Positions 28,791 to 36,476 of a DNA stretch of 36,476 nt are shown piece after piece (the first letter of the stretch is position 1; every line of letters starts with the position of its first letter). The DNA comes from Acidobacteriota bacterium (GTDB taxonomy: Bacteria > Acidobacteriota > Thermoanaerobaculia > Thermoanaerobaculales > Thermoanaerobaculaceae): positions 1-36,476 of the forward strand of contig SCRJ01000176.1 of assembly GCA_004298115.1 (NCBI GenBank), in the 5' to 3' direction. The translations under genes and the position numbers were made by a program. The notes beneath the pieces are model-generated. The model was not told the origin of the DNA. It saw nothing but the letters and a program-made list of their open reading frames with translations, and did not search any database.

Positions 28791-29933
28791 ATGCGCAAGT
28801 ACGCGGGTTGGCTGATCGCCCTCGTCGCAGTGCTGGCGGTCGCGGCGCTGCGTCTCTTCGTCTTCCGCCCCGCGCCGCTCGCGGTCGAGGTCGCCCGGGT
28901 GGAGACCGGCCCGGTCGAGGAGATCGTGACGAACACGCGGGCCGGGACCGTGAAGGCGCACCGCCGCGCCAAGCTCTCCCCCCAGATCGGCGGCCGGGTC
29001 GTGGAGTTGCCGTTCCGCAAGGGCGCCGCCGTCGCGGCCGGCGCGCTGCTGCTGCGGCTCGACGACTCCGTCCAGGCGGCGCAGGTGCGTCTGGCGGGCG
29101 AGCAGGTGAGGGCGGCCGGGTCGCAGGCCCGCCAGGCCTGTCTCGCCGCCGGCCTGGCCCAGCGGGATCTGACCCGCGGGCAGGCGCTGGCGGCCGACGG
29201 GATCGCGAGCCAGGAGAACCTGGATTCCCTGCAGAGCGCCCGCGACCAGACGCAGGCGGCGTGCCAGGCCGCCGAGGCCGCGCTCGGCGAGGCGCGCGCC
29301 CAGGTCGGCGTCGCCCGGGCGGAGCTCGCCCTCACGGTCGTGCGCGCCCCGTTCGCCGGCGTCCTGGCCGATTGCGGCACCGAGGCCGGGGAGTGGATCA
29401 CGCCGTCGCCGCCGGGCGTGCCGATCCCCGCGGTCCTCGACCTCATCGACCCCGGCTCGGTGTACGTCTCGGCGCCCATCGACGAGGTGGACTCGGGCCG
29501 GGTGCGGGCGGGGCAGGAGGTGCGGGTCACCGTCGACTCGCGGCCGGGCGAGAAATTGGCCGGCCGGCTGGCGCGGGTCGCGCCGTACGTCCTCGACGTG
29601 CTCGAGCAGAACCGCACCGTGGAGGTCGAGGTCGACCTCGCCGACGCCGCCGTGGCCGCGGGCCTGCTGCCCGGGACCTCGGCCGACGTGGAGGTGGTCC
29701 TGGCGCGCCGCGACGGCGTGCTGCGCGTCCCGACCGGAGCGATCGCCGAGGGCGGGAAGGTCCTGGTGCTGCGGGACGGCCGTCTCGAGGAGCGGACCAT
29801 CACGACCGGGATGCGCAACTGGCAGTTCGCCGAGGTGCGCTCCGGCCTCGCGGCCGGCGACCTGGTGGTGACCGCGCGCGACACGCCGGCGATCAAGCCC
29901 GGCGCCCGGGCGCGGGCGAAGGGGTCGGCGTGA
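28791..29933 (+). CDS. HlyD/MacA-type periplasmic adaptor
   Basis: A 380-residue membrane fusion protein. One N-terminal membrane anchor (about 5-25, [20 protein letters not shown]) is followed by a first beta-barrel and lipoyl half ([20 protein letters not shown]). A coiled-coil hairpin rich in Ala/Gln/Glu spans about 85-185. The second lipoyl half follows ([21 protein letters not shown]), then the beta-barrel ([20 protein letters not shown]) and the membrane-proximal domain. It should link the ABC permeases encoded downstream to an outer-membrane or periplasmic partner. It overlaps the ATPase gene by 4 nt (GTGA) and heads the operon. The cargo is unknown; no TolC-like gene is in the window. 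Confidence 0.88.
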   Translation: MRKYAGWLIALVAVLAVAALRLFVFRPAPLAVEVARVETGPVEEIVTNTRAGTVKAHRRAKLSPQIGGRVVELPFRKGAAVAAGALLLRLDDSVQAAQVRLAGEQVRAAGSQARQACLAAGLAQRDLTRGQALAADGIASQENLDSLQSARDQTQAACQAAEAALGEARAQVGVARAELALTVVRAPFAGVLADCGTEAGEWITPSPPGVPIPAVLDLIDPGSVYVSAPIDEVDSGRVRAGQEVRVTVDSRPGEKLAGRLARVAPYVLDVLEQNRTVEVEVDLADAAVAAGLLPGTSADVEVVLARRDGVLRVPTGAIAEGGKVLVLRDGRLEERTITTGMRNWQFAEVRSGLAAGDLVVTARDTPAIKPGARARAKGSA

Positions 29934-30676
29934 TCCGTCTGGAAGACGTCTGGCGGACGTACACGGTGGGCGAGAGCGAGGTGGACGCGCTCAAGGGCGT
30001 CAGCCTGGAGATCGCCCGCGGCGAGCACCTCGCGCTGATCGGGCCGTCCGGCTCCGGCAAGTCCACGATGCTCCACATCGTCGGCTGCCTCGACCGCCCG
30101 ACCCGCGGGCGCTACCTGCTCGAGGGGCGCGAGGTCGGCTCGCTCTCGGAGGACGAGCGCTCGCACCTGCGGCGGCACCGGATCGGGTTCGTGTTCCAGT
30201 TCTTCCACCTGCTGCCGCGCCTGTCGGCGCTCGGCAACGTCGAGCTGCCGATGCTCTTCGCCGGGACGCCGGCCGGGGAGCGGCGGGAGCGCGCGGCGGC
30301 CGCCCTCGACGCCGTCGGGCTCGCGCCGCGGGCGGCCCACCGGCCCGACCAGCTCTCGGGCGGAGAGCGGCAGCGCGTCGCCATTGCTCGCGCGGTGGTG
30401 ATGGACCCGGCGGTGCTGCTCGCGGACGAGCCCACCGGCAACCTGGACCGCGCCTCGGCGCTCGAGGTGATGTCGCTGCTCGAGGGGATGAACCGGCGCG
30501 GGCTGACGCTGGTCGTCGTCACCCACGACCCGGCGATCGCCGAGCGCGCCCGCCGCGTCGTCCGCATGTCCGACGGCGAGATCCAGGGAACCGGGGACCG
30601 GGGACCGGGCACCGGGAACGATCCGGGTCTTCCCGGAGCCCGGTGCCCGGACCCCGAACCCAGGGACAGAGGCTGA
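29930..30676 (+). CDS. ABC exporter ATPase (MacB/LolD type) with a repeat-derived tail
   Basis: A 248-residue ATP-binding subunit. Walker A is GPSGSGKST (38-46); the Q-loop is in GFVFQFFHLLPRLSALGNVE; the signature is LSGGERQRVAIARA; Walker B is AVLLADEPTGNLD; the H-loop is VVTHD. These are marks of the MacB/LolD/FtsE group, which works with two four-helix permeases. The normal fold ends near residue 218 (MSDGEI). The last 30 residues are Gly/Pro/Asp/Arg-rich and are encoded by the GC-rich inverted repeat at 30588-30660, so they are probably an acquired disordered tail. GTG 29930 overlaps the adaptor stop. The first permease begins 1 nt after the stop. Confidence 0.9.
   Translation: MIRLEDVWRTYTVGESEVDALKGVSLEIARGEHLALIGPSGSGKSTMLHIVGCLDRPTRGRYLLEGREVGSLSEDERSHLRRHRIGFVFQFFHLLPRLSALGNVELPMLFAGTPAGERRERAAAALDAVGLAPRAAHRPDQLSGGERQRVAIARAVVMDPAVLLADEPTGNLDRASALEVMSLLEGMNRRGLTLVVVTHDPAIAERARRVVRMSDGEIQGTGDRGPGTGNDPGLPGARCPDPEPRDRG
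30588..30660. repeat. Nested inverted repeat forming the 3' end of the ATPase gene
   Basis: CCGGGCACCGGG (30605-30616) and CCCGGTGCCCGG (30639-30650) are perfect 12-bp arms; with one mismatch they extend outward by six more bases. Inside is the perfect hairpin TCCGGG-TCTT-CCCGGA (30622-30637). The units GGGGACCGG and GTCTTCCCGGAG are those of the repeats after the EamA and APC genes (11-146, 36103-36240). Here the element is in frame and is translated. Confidence 0.7.
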
Positions 30677-30677
30677 C

Positions 30678-31874
30678 GTGCGGCTGCTCGACCTGCTGGG
30701 GTTCGCCGCCGGGGCCCTGCGGGGCCACCGTCTGCGGACGACGCTGTCGGTGGCCGGGGTGGCGGTCGGCATCGCGGCGGTCGTCGCGCTCACCGCGCTC
30801 GGCGAGGGCGCGCGAGCGTACGTGGTGGACCAGTTCGCGGCGCTCGGCAGCAACCTCCTGATCGTCCTCCCGGGCAAGGTCGAGACCACCGGCGCCGCCC
30901 CGTTCGGCGGGGTGACCCACGACCTCACGCTCGACGACTACCGCGCCATCGCGAGGCTGCCCCGGGTGCGACGGTCGGCCCCGATGGCGGTGGCCACCGA
31001 CAGCGTGCGCTACCGGGACCGCGGCCGCGACGTGCCGGTGCTCGGCACCACCGCCGACTTCGCCGACGTCCGCCGGCTCGAGGTCGGCTCGGGCGCGTTC
31101 CTGTCCGCCGGCGACCCGGAGGAGGGCGGCAACGAGATCGTGCTCGGCGTCACCGTCGCCAACGAGCTGTTCCGCGGCGAGAGCCCGCTCGGGCAGGTCG
31201 TGCGGGTGGGGCCGTGGCGCTTCCGGGTCGTCGGCGTGCTCGCGCCGCGCGGGCAATCGCTCTCGTTCAACATCGACGACGTGGTGTTCGTCCCGGTGCG
31301 CACGGCGATGCGGGTGTTCAACCGGTCCTCCCTGTTCCGCATCCTCGTCGACGTGCGGATGCGCGACGAGCTGGCGCTCGCCAAGCGCGACGTCGAAGGG
31401 CTCATGCGCGAGCGGCACCGCGCGGACGACGTCACGGTCATCACCCAGGACGCGCTGATCGCGGCGTTCTCCTCCATCCTCAGGGTGCTCACGCTGGCGC
31501 TCGTGGGGATCGCCTCGGTCTCGCTCGCGGTCGCGGGCGTGGGCATCATGAACGTGATGCTGGTCTCGGTGACCGAGCGCCGCGCCGAGATCGGCCTGCT
31601 CAAGGCGCTCGGCGCGCGCGACCGCCAGGTCCTGGCGGCGTTCCTCGCCGAGGCGGTGTTGCTGGCGCTGACCGGAGGCGTCGCGGGCCTCGCGATCGGC
31701 GCGGCCGCGATCCGGGTGTTCGTCGGGATCTACCCGAGCTTTCCGGCCTCGCCGCCGGCGTGGGCGGTCGCGGCGGCGCTCGGCGTCTCGCTGGCGGTCG
31801 GGGTGGGGTTCGGCGTGTGGCCGGCGCGGCGGGCGACGCGCCTCGACCCGGTCGCCGCGTTGGCGCGGAGGTGA
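30678..31874 (+). CDS. MacB-type ABC permease, first copy
   Basis: A 398-residue permease with the MacB/LolC plan: an N-terminal membrane helix (about 20-42, LSVAGVAVGIAAVVALTAL), a large periplasmic domain (about 45-260) and three C-terminal helices. The coupling region is GIMNVMLVSVTERRAEIGLL (about 290-309), the standard motif that touches the ATPase, and the end is WPARRATRLDPVAAL. It should form a heterodimer with the next gene product. GTG 30678 begins one base after the ATPase stop. It has no ATPase domain of its own, unlike MacB proper. Confidence 0.88.
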   Translation: MRLLDLLGFAAGALRGHRLRTTLSVAGVAVGIAAVVALTALGEGARAYVVDQFAALGSNLLIVLPGKVETTGAAPFGGVTHDLTLDDYRAIARLPRVRRSAPMAVATDSVRYRDRGRDVPVLGTTADFADVRRLEVGSGAFLSAGDPEEGGNEIVLGVTVANELFRGESPLGQVVRVGPWRFRVVGVLAPRGQSLSFNIDDVVFVPVRTAMRVFNRSSLFRILVDVRMRDELALAKRDVEGLMRERHRADDVTVITQDALIAAFSSILRVLTLALVGIASVSLAVAGVGIMNVMLVSVTERRAEIGLLKALGARDRQVLAAFLAEAVLLALTGGVAGLAIGAAAIRVFVGIYPSFPASPPAWAVAAALGVSLAVGVGFGVWPARRATRLDPVAALARR

Positions 31875-31879
31875 CGGGG

Positions 31880-33082
31880 ATGGAGAGGGCCGACCTCGTC
31901 CGCTTCGCGCTCGGCGCCCTCGCCGGCCATCGCCTGCGCTCGGCCCTGTCCGCGCTCGGCGTGGCGATCGGCGTCGCCGCGGTCGTCCTCCTGACCGCGC
32001 TCGGCGAGGGGACGCGGCGCTACATCGTCGCCCAGTTCTCCCAGTTCGGCACCAACCTGATGGAGATCAACCCGGGCAAGGTCAAGACGTTCGGTTTCCC
32101 GGGTGCGTTCGGCGGCACCACCAACAAGCTCACGATCGACGACGCGACGGCGCTCGAGAAGCTGCCGGGGGTCGGCGAGGTCGTGCCGTTCGCGTTCGGC
32201 CAAGCGCGCGTCGAGGCGACGGCGCGCGGGCGCAGCGTCTACGTCTACGGCACGACGCGGGGCCTGCTCGCGGCCTGGCACGTCGGGATCGCCCAGGGCA
32301 GCTTCCTGCCGGCGATGGACCCGCACCGCAAGGGTTCGTTCGTGGTGCTCGGCCCCAAGCTGGCCGACGAGCTGTTCGGCGCCGCCTCCCCGCTCGGCCG
32401 GCGCGTGCGGATCGGGAGCTGGGGGTTCCTGGTGATCGGCGTCATGGAAGCCAAGGGGCAGTTCCTCGGCTTCGACGTCGACGACGCGGCGTACGTCCCG
32501 GTGGCGGCCGCCCTCGACCTCTTCAACCAGACCGAACTCGTGGCGATCGACGTCGTCGCCCGCGACGCCGGGTCGGTGCCGGGCGTCGTCGAGCGGGTCA
32601 GGGCGGTTCTGAAGGCGCGGCACCGCGGCAACGAGGACTTCACGATCACGACGCAGACCGAGATGGTCGACACGTTCGGCCGGATCATCGGCATCATCAC
32701 GGCGGCGGTCACCGCGATCGCCGGGATCTCGCTGTTCGTCGGCGCGATCGGCATTCTCACGATCATGTGGATCTCGGTGCACGAGCGCACCGGCGAGATC
32801 GGCCTGCTGCGCGCCCTCGGGGTGAGCGCCGCGGCGGTGCAGCGCCTGTTCCTGGTGGAGGCCGCCGCGCTCGCGGTCGCGGGCGGGGTGGCCGGGGTCG
32901 CGGTCGGGTTCGCGGTTCAGGGGATCCTGCACGCGCTCGTCCCCGGCCTGCCGCTTTCGACGCCGGCGGGGGCCGTCGCCGCCGCGCTCGCCATGAGCCT
33001 GGTTGTCGGCATCGCCGCCGGCGTGATCCCGGCCCGCCGCGCCGCCGCCCTCGACCCGGTGGAGGCGCTGCGCGCGGAGTAG
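31880..33082 (+). CDS. MacB-type ABC permease, second copy
   Basis: A 400-residue permease homologous to the preceding one: GHRLRSALSALGVAIGVAAV at the start, a periplasmic MacB_PCD-like domain, then GILTIMWISVHERTGEIGLL and the terminal PARRAAALDPVEALRAE. Its periplasmic part differs clearly from the first copy (FSQFGTNLMEINPGKVKTFG, for example), so the pair looks like an old duplication that has become a heterodimer, as in LolC/LolE. ATG 31880 lies 5 nt after the previous stop, with GGAGG overlapping it. It is the last gene of the operon and converges on the emfourin gene 13 nt away. Confidence 0.88.
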   Translation: MERADLVRFALGALAGHRLRSALSALGVAIGVAAVVLLTALGEGTRRYIVAQFSQFGTNLMEINPGKVKTFGFPGAFGGTTNKLTIDDATALEKLPGVGEVVPFAFGQARVEATARGRSVYVYGTTRGLLAAWHVGIAQGSFLPAMDPHRKGSFVVLGPKLADELFGAASPLGRRVRIGSWGFLVIGVMEAKGQFLGFDVDDAAYVPVAAALDLFNQTELVAIDVVARDAGSVPGVVERVRAVLKARHRGNEDFTITTQTEMVDTFGRIIGIITAAVTAIAGISLFVGAIGILTIMWISVHERTGEIGLLRALGVSAAAVQRLFLVEAAALAVAGGVAGVAVGFAVQGILHALVPGLPLSTPAGAVAAALAMSLVVGIAAGVIPARRAAALDPVEALRAE

Positions 33083-33095
33083 CGCCCGCTGCGCC

Positions 33096-33392
33096 CTAGC
33101 TTTCGGCGGTGCCCTGCAACCAGTCGATCAGGTGGCGGAGCGGCTCGGACGCGGTGTCCTCGGACACGCTGACCGAGCGGGCGCCGGCCTCGTCCTCGAG
33201 CGTGAGGCGGTAGACGAAGCGGTCCGGATGGCCGGGACGCGGCGGCGGGTCCTCGGGGAGGGTGTCGAGACCGGCGGCGGCGAGGAGGTCGCGCAGCTCG
33301 ACGGCGCGATCCGGCGCGAGCGCGGCCGCGTCCACGGTGACCGAACGGCGGACGTTCGCGAAGCCCCCCGAGCGTTCGAGCTTGACCCGCAT
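33096..33392 (-). CDS. Emfourin-like protease inhibitor
   Basis: A 98-residue protein starting MRVKLERSGGFANVRRSVTV and ending RHLIDWLQGTAES. The N-terminal beta strand with SGGFA, the Leu-rich AVELRDLLAAAG helix and the final helix match emfourin, the inhibitor encoded next to protealysin-like M4 proteases, which blocks its partner protease. It begins 8 nt after the stop of an M4 protease gene, the expected context. ATG 33392 is chosen from the family N-terminus; the frame is open far upstream only because it shadows the protease. No signal peptide is present. Confidence 0.78.
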   Translation of the reverse strand: MRVKLERSGGFANVRRSVTVDAAALAPDRAVELRDLLAAAGLDTLPEDPPPRPGHPDRFVYRLTLEDEAGARSVSVSEDTASEPLRHLIDWLQGTAES

Positions 33393-33400
33393 GCCGCCGC

Positions 33401-34471
33401 CTAGAGTACCCCGACCTCCGCCCAGGCGGCGGCGACGGCCTTCGCGGCTGCGCCGCGCGCGCCGAACAGCTCCCTCGCCACCGCGATCGTGAGGTTCGCC
33501 GCCGCCTTGAAGTCCGAGGTCGGCCGCAGCCGGTCGCGCAGCGTGACGTACCAGACCCGGCCCGCCTTCTCCCAGGCGAAGCCGCCGATCGCCACGGCCG
33601 CCAGGTAGAACGCGCGGTTGGGGATGCCGGAGTTGATGTGGACGCCGCCGTTGTCGTCGGCCGTCTCGACGTAGTGCGCCATGTCGGCGGGCTGCGGGTC
33701 GGAGCCGATGAGCGGGTCGTCGTACGCGGTCCCCGGCGCCGCCATCGAGCGCAACGCAACGCCGCGGATCGCCGGCGTGAACAGCCCGGCCCCGATCAGC
33801 CAGTCGGCCCGCCCGGCGGTCTGCCCGAGCGTCCGCGGCTTGACGAGCGAGCCGAAGACGTCGGAGACCGACTCGTTGAGCGCCCCCGGTTGGTCCGCGT
33901 AGTCGAGGTTGGCCTCGTACTGCGTCACGCCGTGGGTCAGCTCGTGGCCGATCACGTCGACGGCCTTCGTGAAGCGCCCGAAGATCTTGCCGTCGCCGTC
34001 CCCGTACACCATCTGGCTGCCGTCCCAGAACGCGTTGTCGTACCCCCGCCGGTAGTGGACGGTGGAGAGCAGCGGCATGCCGCGGTCGTCGATCGAGTCG
34101 CGGCCGAAGACCTCGTGGTAGAGGTCGTACGTGGCCCCGGCGCCGTCGTACGCCTCGTTGACGGCAACGTCCTTGCCCGGCGGGTCGCCCTCGCCGCGCG
34201 CCTTCGCGCCGGGGAGCTGCGAGCCGTGCTTGGCGTCGTACACGGTGCGTTGCTTGCCGGGCGCCGCGGCGGCAGCGGCGGTCGCGATGTCGCCGAGCAG
34301 CTCGCGCCGGCCGCGGATCCTCTCGGAGACCGCGAGGGCCTGCAGCGCCCAGGCGCGCTGCTCGGCGTCGCCGTTGGCGACGATCGCCCACAGGATGTGC
34401 GGCGGCAGGATCCCTGCGGTGGGGAGATGCGGTACGCCGACGGGGTATCGGACTCGGCTGCTCGCGGTCAT
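33401..34471 (-). CDS. Protealysin-like M4 metalloprotease
   Basis: A 356-residue zinc protease of the thermolysin family. Zinc ligands and catalytic Glu are in GHELTH (H176, E177, H180), with the third ligand E200 in GALNESVSDVFG and the catalytic His in DNGGVHINSGIPN. It has no signal peptide. The short N-terminal part has ILPPHIL (21-27), the PPxx motif of protealysin-type propeptides, so the protein is probably self-processed and acts in the cytoplasm or leaves by another route. An AAPGKQRTVYDA segment marks the start of the catalytic part. It forms a pair with the inhibitor gene 8 nt downstream. A GGGAG lies before ATG 34471. Confidence 0.9.
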   Translation of the reverse strand: MTASSRVRYPVGVPHLPTAGILPPHILWAIVANGDAEQRAWALQALAVSERIRGRRELLGDIATAAAAAAPGKQRTVYDAKHGSQLPGAKARGEGDPPGKDVAVNEAYDGAGATYDLYHEVFGRDSIDDRGMPLLSTVHYRRGYDNAFWDGSQMVYGDGDGKIFGRFTKAVDVIGHELTHGVTQYEANLDYADQPGALNESVSDVFGSLVKPRTLGQTAGRADWLIGAGLFTPAIRGVALRSMAAPGTAYDDPLIGSDPQPADMAHYVETADDNGGVHINSGIPNRAFYLAAVAIGGFAWEKAGRVWYVTLRDRLRPTSDFKAAANLTIAVARELFGARGAAAKAVAAAWAEVGVL

Positions 34472-34553
34472 CTCGACGCTCCCTCAGGTGGCGGTACGGC
34501 GGGTGGCCCGCCCGGCGCGGTGCGTGCGTCCGTGTTCCTGTCCTGTTCCCGGC

Positions 34554-34582
34554 AGCGTACGGCCCCGCCCCGCCCGGGTCAA
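34554..34582 (-). promoter_or_regulatory. Candidate promoter for the protease-inhibitor pair
   Basis: On the minus strand TTGACC (34582-34577), a 17-nt spacer and TACGCT (34559-34554), giving a leader of about 75 nt to ATG 34471. It is divergent from the APC permease promoter, 38 nt away. Confidence 0.45.
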
Positions 34583-34620
34583 GGCAGCTCTCCAGATCGG
34601 GCGCAGCGCCCCGCGCTCCG

Positions 34621-34649
34621 TTGCGGATGGCCGGGTCGCTGGCTATAGT
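34621..34649 (+). promoter_or_regulatory. Sigma-70-type promoter for the APC permease
   Basis: TTGCGG (34621-34626), a 17-nt spacer and TATAGT (34644-34649), one of the best -10 boxes in the window. The leader of about 43 nt carries GAGGAGG (34685-34691) before the ATG. Confidence 0.6.
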
Positions 34650-34698
34650 GACGCGACGTTGCTCGGTCGTTCATGCAATTCCTCGAGGAGGCGTCCCG

Positions 34699-36102
<1,404 letters not shown>

Positions 36103-36240
36103 AGACCGGGGACCGGGCTCCGGGCCCGGGAAGGACGTGGTCCGTGGTCAGTGGTCCGTGGTCCGAGCCCGCCGCGCCGGCCGCATGCCGCGCAGCCTGC
36201 GGTCCTCCCTCGGAGACGAAATGGTCAACGGGAGGCAGGA
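36103..36240 (+). repeat. Dispersed GC-rich repeat, right copy, abutting the APC permease stop
   Basis: Starts straight after TGA with AGACCGGGGACCGGG, then CTCCGGGCCCGGG, AAGGACGTGG, tandem TCCGTGG/TCAGTGG units, GCGCCGGCCGCATGCCGCG and CCTCCCTCGGAGACG. The order and most bases match the minus strand of the left copy at 11-146, and both begin at a stop codon. The two copies are in opposite orientation on the chromosome but in the same orientation to their upstream gene. Confidence 0.7.
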
Positions 36241-36282
36241 ACTCGCCACTTGGGGCGTGTAGCCGCGCCGCCGCCGTTGGTA

Positions 36283-36392
36283 GGGGCCGGTGATCACACT
36301 TTGGTGCCGGCGGCCTGACGATGAGGTACCCATATCGCTCGGCCGGCGGATCGGCGCTGCCGAATCGCGAACAAAGTGTGATGCCCGGCCCC
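36283..36392. repeat. REP-like long inverted repeat (21-bp arms)
   Basis: The arms at 36283-36303 (GGGGCCGGTGATCACACTTT then G) and 36372-36392 (CAAAGTGTGATGCCCGGCCC then C) match at 19 of 21 positions around a 68-nt centre that does not code for a convincing protein. The form suits a REP/BIME or a MITE-like element. No transposase gene is in the window. Confidence 0.55.
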
Positions 36393-36476
36393 TGGCAAGG
36401 CGCCCGAGGGGGCCGCAGCGGAGCGTAGCCGGAGGCTACGTGAGCATGCGAGCCGCCGAAGGGCAACGCCGCAGAT
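36393..36476. repeat. Partial dispersed element with hairpin CGTAGCC-GGA-GGCTACG
   Basis: Follows the inverted repeat directly and is cut by the window end. It holds a perfect 7-bp hairpin (36424-36440) and then GAGCCGCCGAAGGGCAACGC. Strings of this kind (GCGTAGCC...GGCTACGTGAG...AACGCCGCAGAT) recur in intergenic DNA of many GC-rich bacteria as I recall, so I take it as a mobile or structural repeat and not as part of a gene. Confidence 0.4.

Noticed and set aside
29930-33082. Calling the exporter LolCDE or MacAB outright
   Set aside because: The presence of a HlyD adaptor argues against Lol, and the separate ATPase with two permeases argues against MacB proper. The cargo is not shown, so no symbol is given.

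Overview
The window is very GC-rich chromosomal DNA (about 70% by eye) from what looks like a diderm, aerobic or respiring heterotroph. Pointers are murB, SecA with a C-terminal zinc motif, a HlyD/MacB-type exporter, etfBA, a two-domain formiminotransferase-cyclodeaminase and a very large sigma-54 activator. This mix resembles high-GC Acidobacteriota, but that is inference: no rRNA or tRNA gene is present to settle it. Most of the window is housekeeping, with two unusual intergenic regions and a family of dispersed GC-rich repeats.

Layout. 1-7518, minus strand: AmrS radical-SAM protein, Smc, an O-antigen-ligase-like membrane protein with TPR and an EamA permease, read right to left. 7593-17398, plus strand: aroA overlapping a 1296-residue sigma-54 activator, then murB, acpP-fabF (overlapping) and etfB-etfA. 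17399-17675 separates convergent etfA and ftcD; it holds a multi-stem RNA candidate ending in a strong intrinsic terminator. 17676-25238, minus strand: ftcD, a GT2 glycosyltransferase, a methyltransferase, a GT-C-like membrane protein, guaB and a PlsB/PlsC-type acyltransferase. 25239-25848 has no ordinary gene. 25849-28629, minus strand: secA. 28791-33082, plus strand: a four-gene exporter operon (HlyD adaptor, ATPase, two MacB-type permeases). 33096-34471, minus strand: a protealysin-like M4 protease followed by its emfourin-type inhibitor. 34699-36102, plus strand: an APC amino-acid permease. The right end is repeat DNA.

The most interesting element lies between the acyltransferase and secA. 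An exact match to the sigma-54 -24/-12 consensus (25607-25622, plus strand) is followed about 185 nt later by a 10-bp perfect hairpin and T-tract (25804-25835). Between them are a stem-loop, a strong Shine-Dalgarno with a 22-codon ORF, and a 9-bp long-range helix enclosing a 36-nt stretch with no G. This reads as a sigma-54-dependent small RNA or small-peptide gene of about 200 nt. A sigma-54 activator is encoded in the same window, but a link between the two is only a hypothesis.

A second theme is a dispersed repeat. One copy begins exactly after the stop codon of the EamA gene (left end), and a clearly homologous copy begins exactly after the stop codon of the APC permease (right end). A related nested inverted repeat has become the last 30 codons of the exporter ATPase. 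Three unrelated genes (guaB, the acyltransferase, the HlyD adaptor) have a TANNNT box 5-6 nt before ATG and no Shine-Dalgarno, which suggests leaderless mRNAs.
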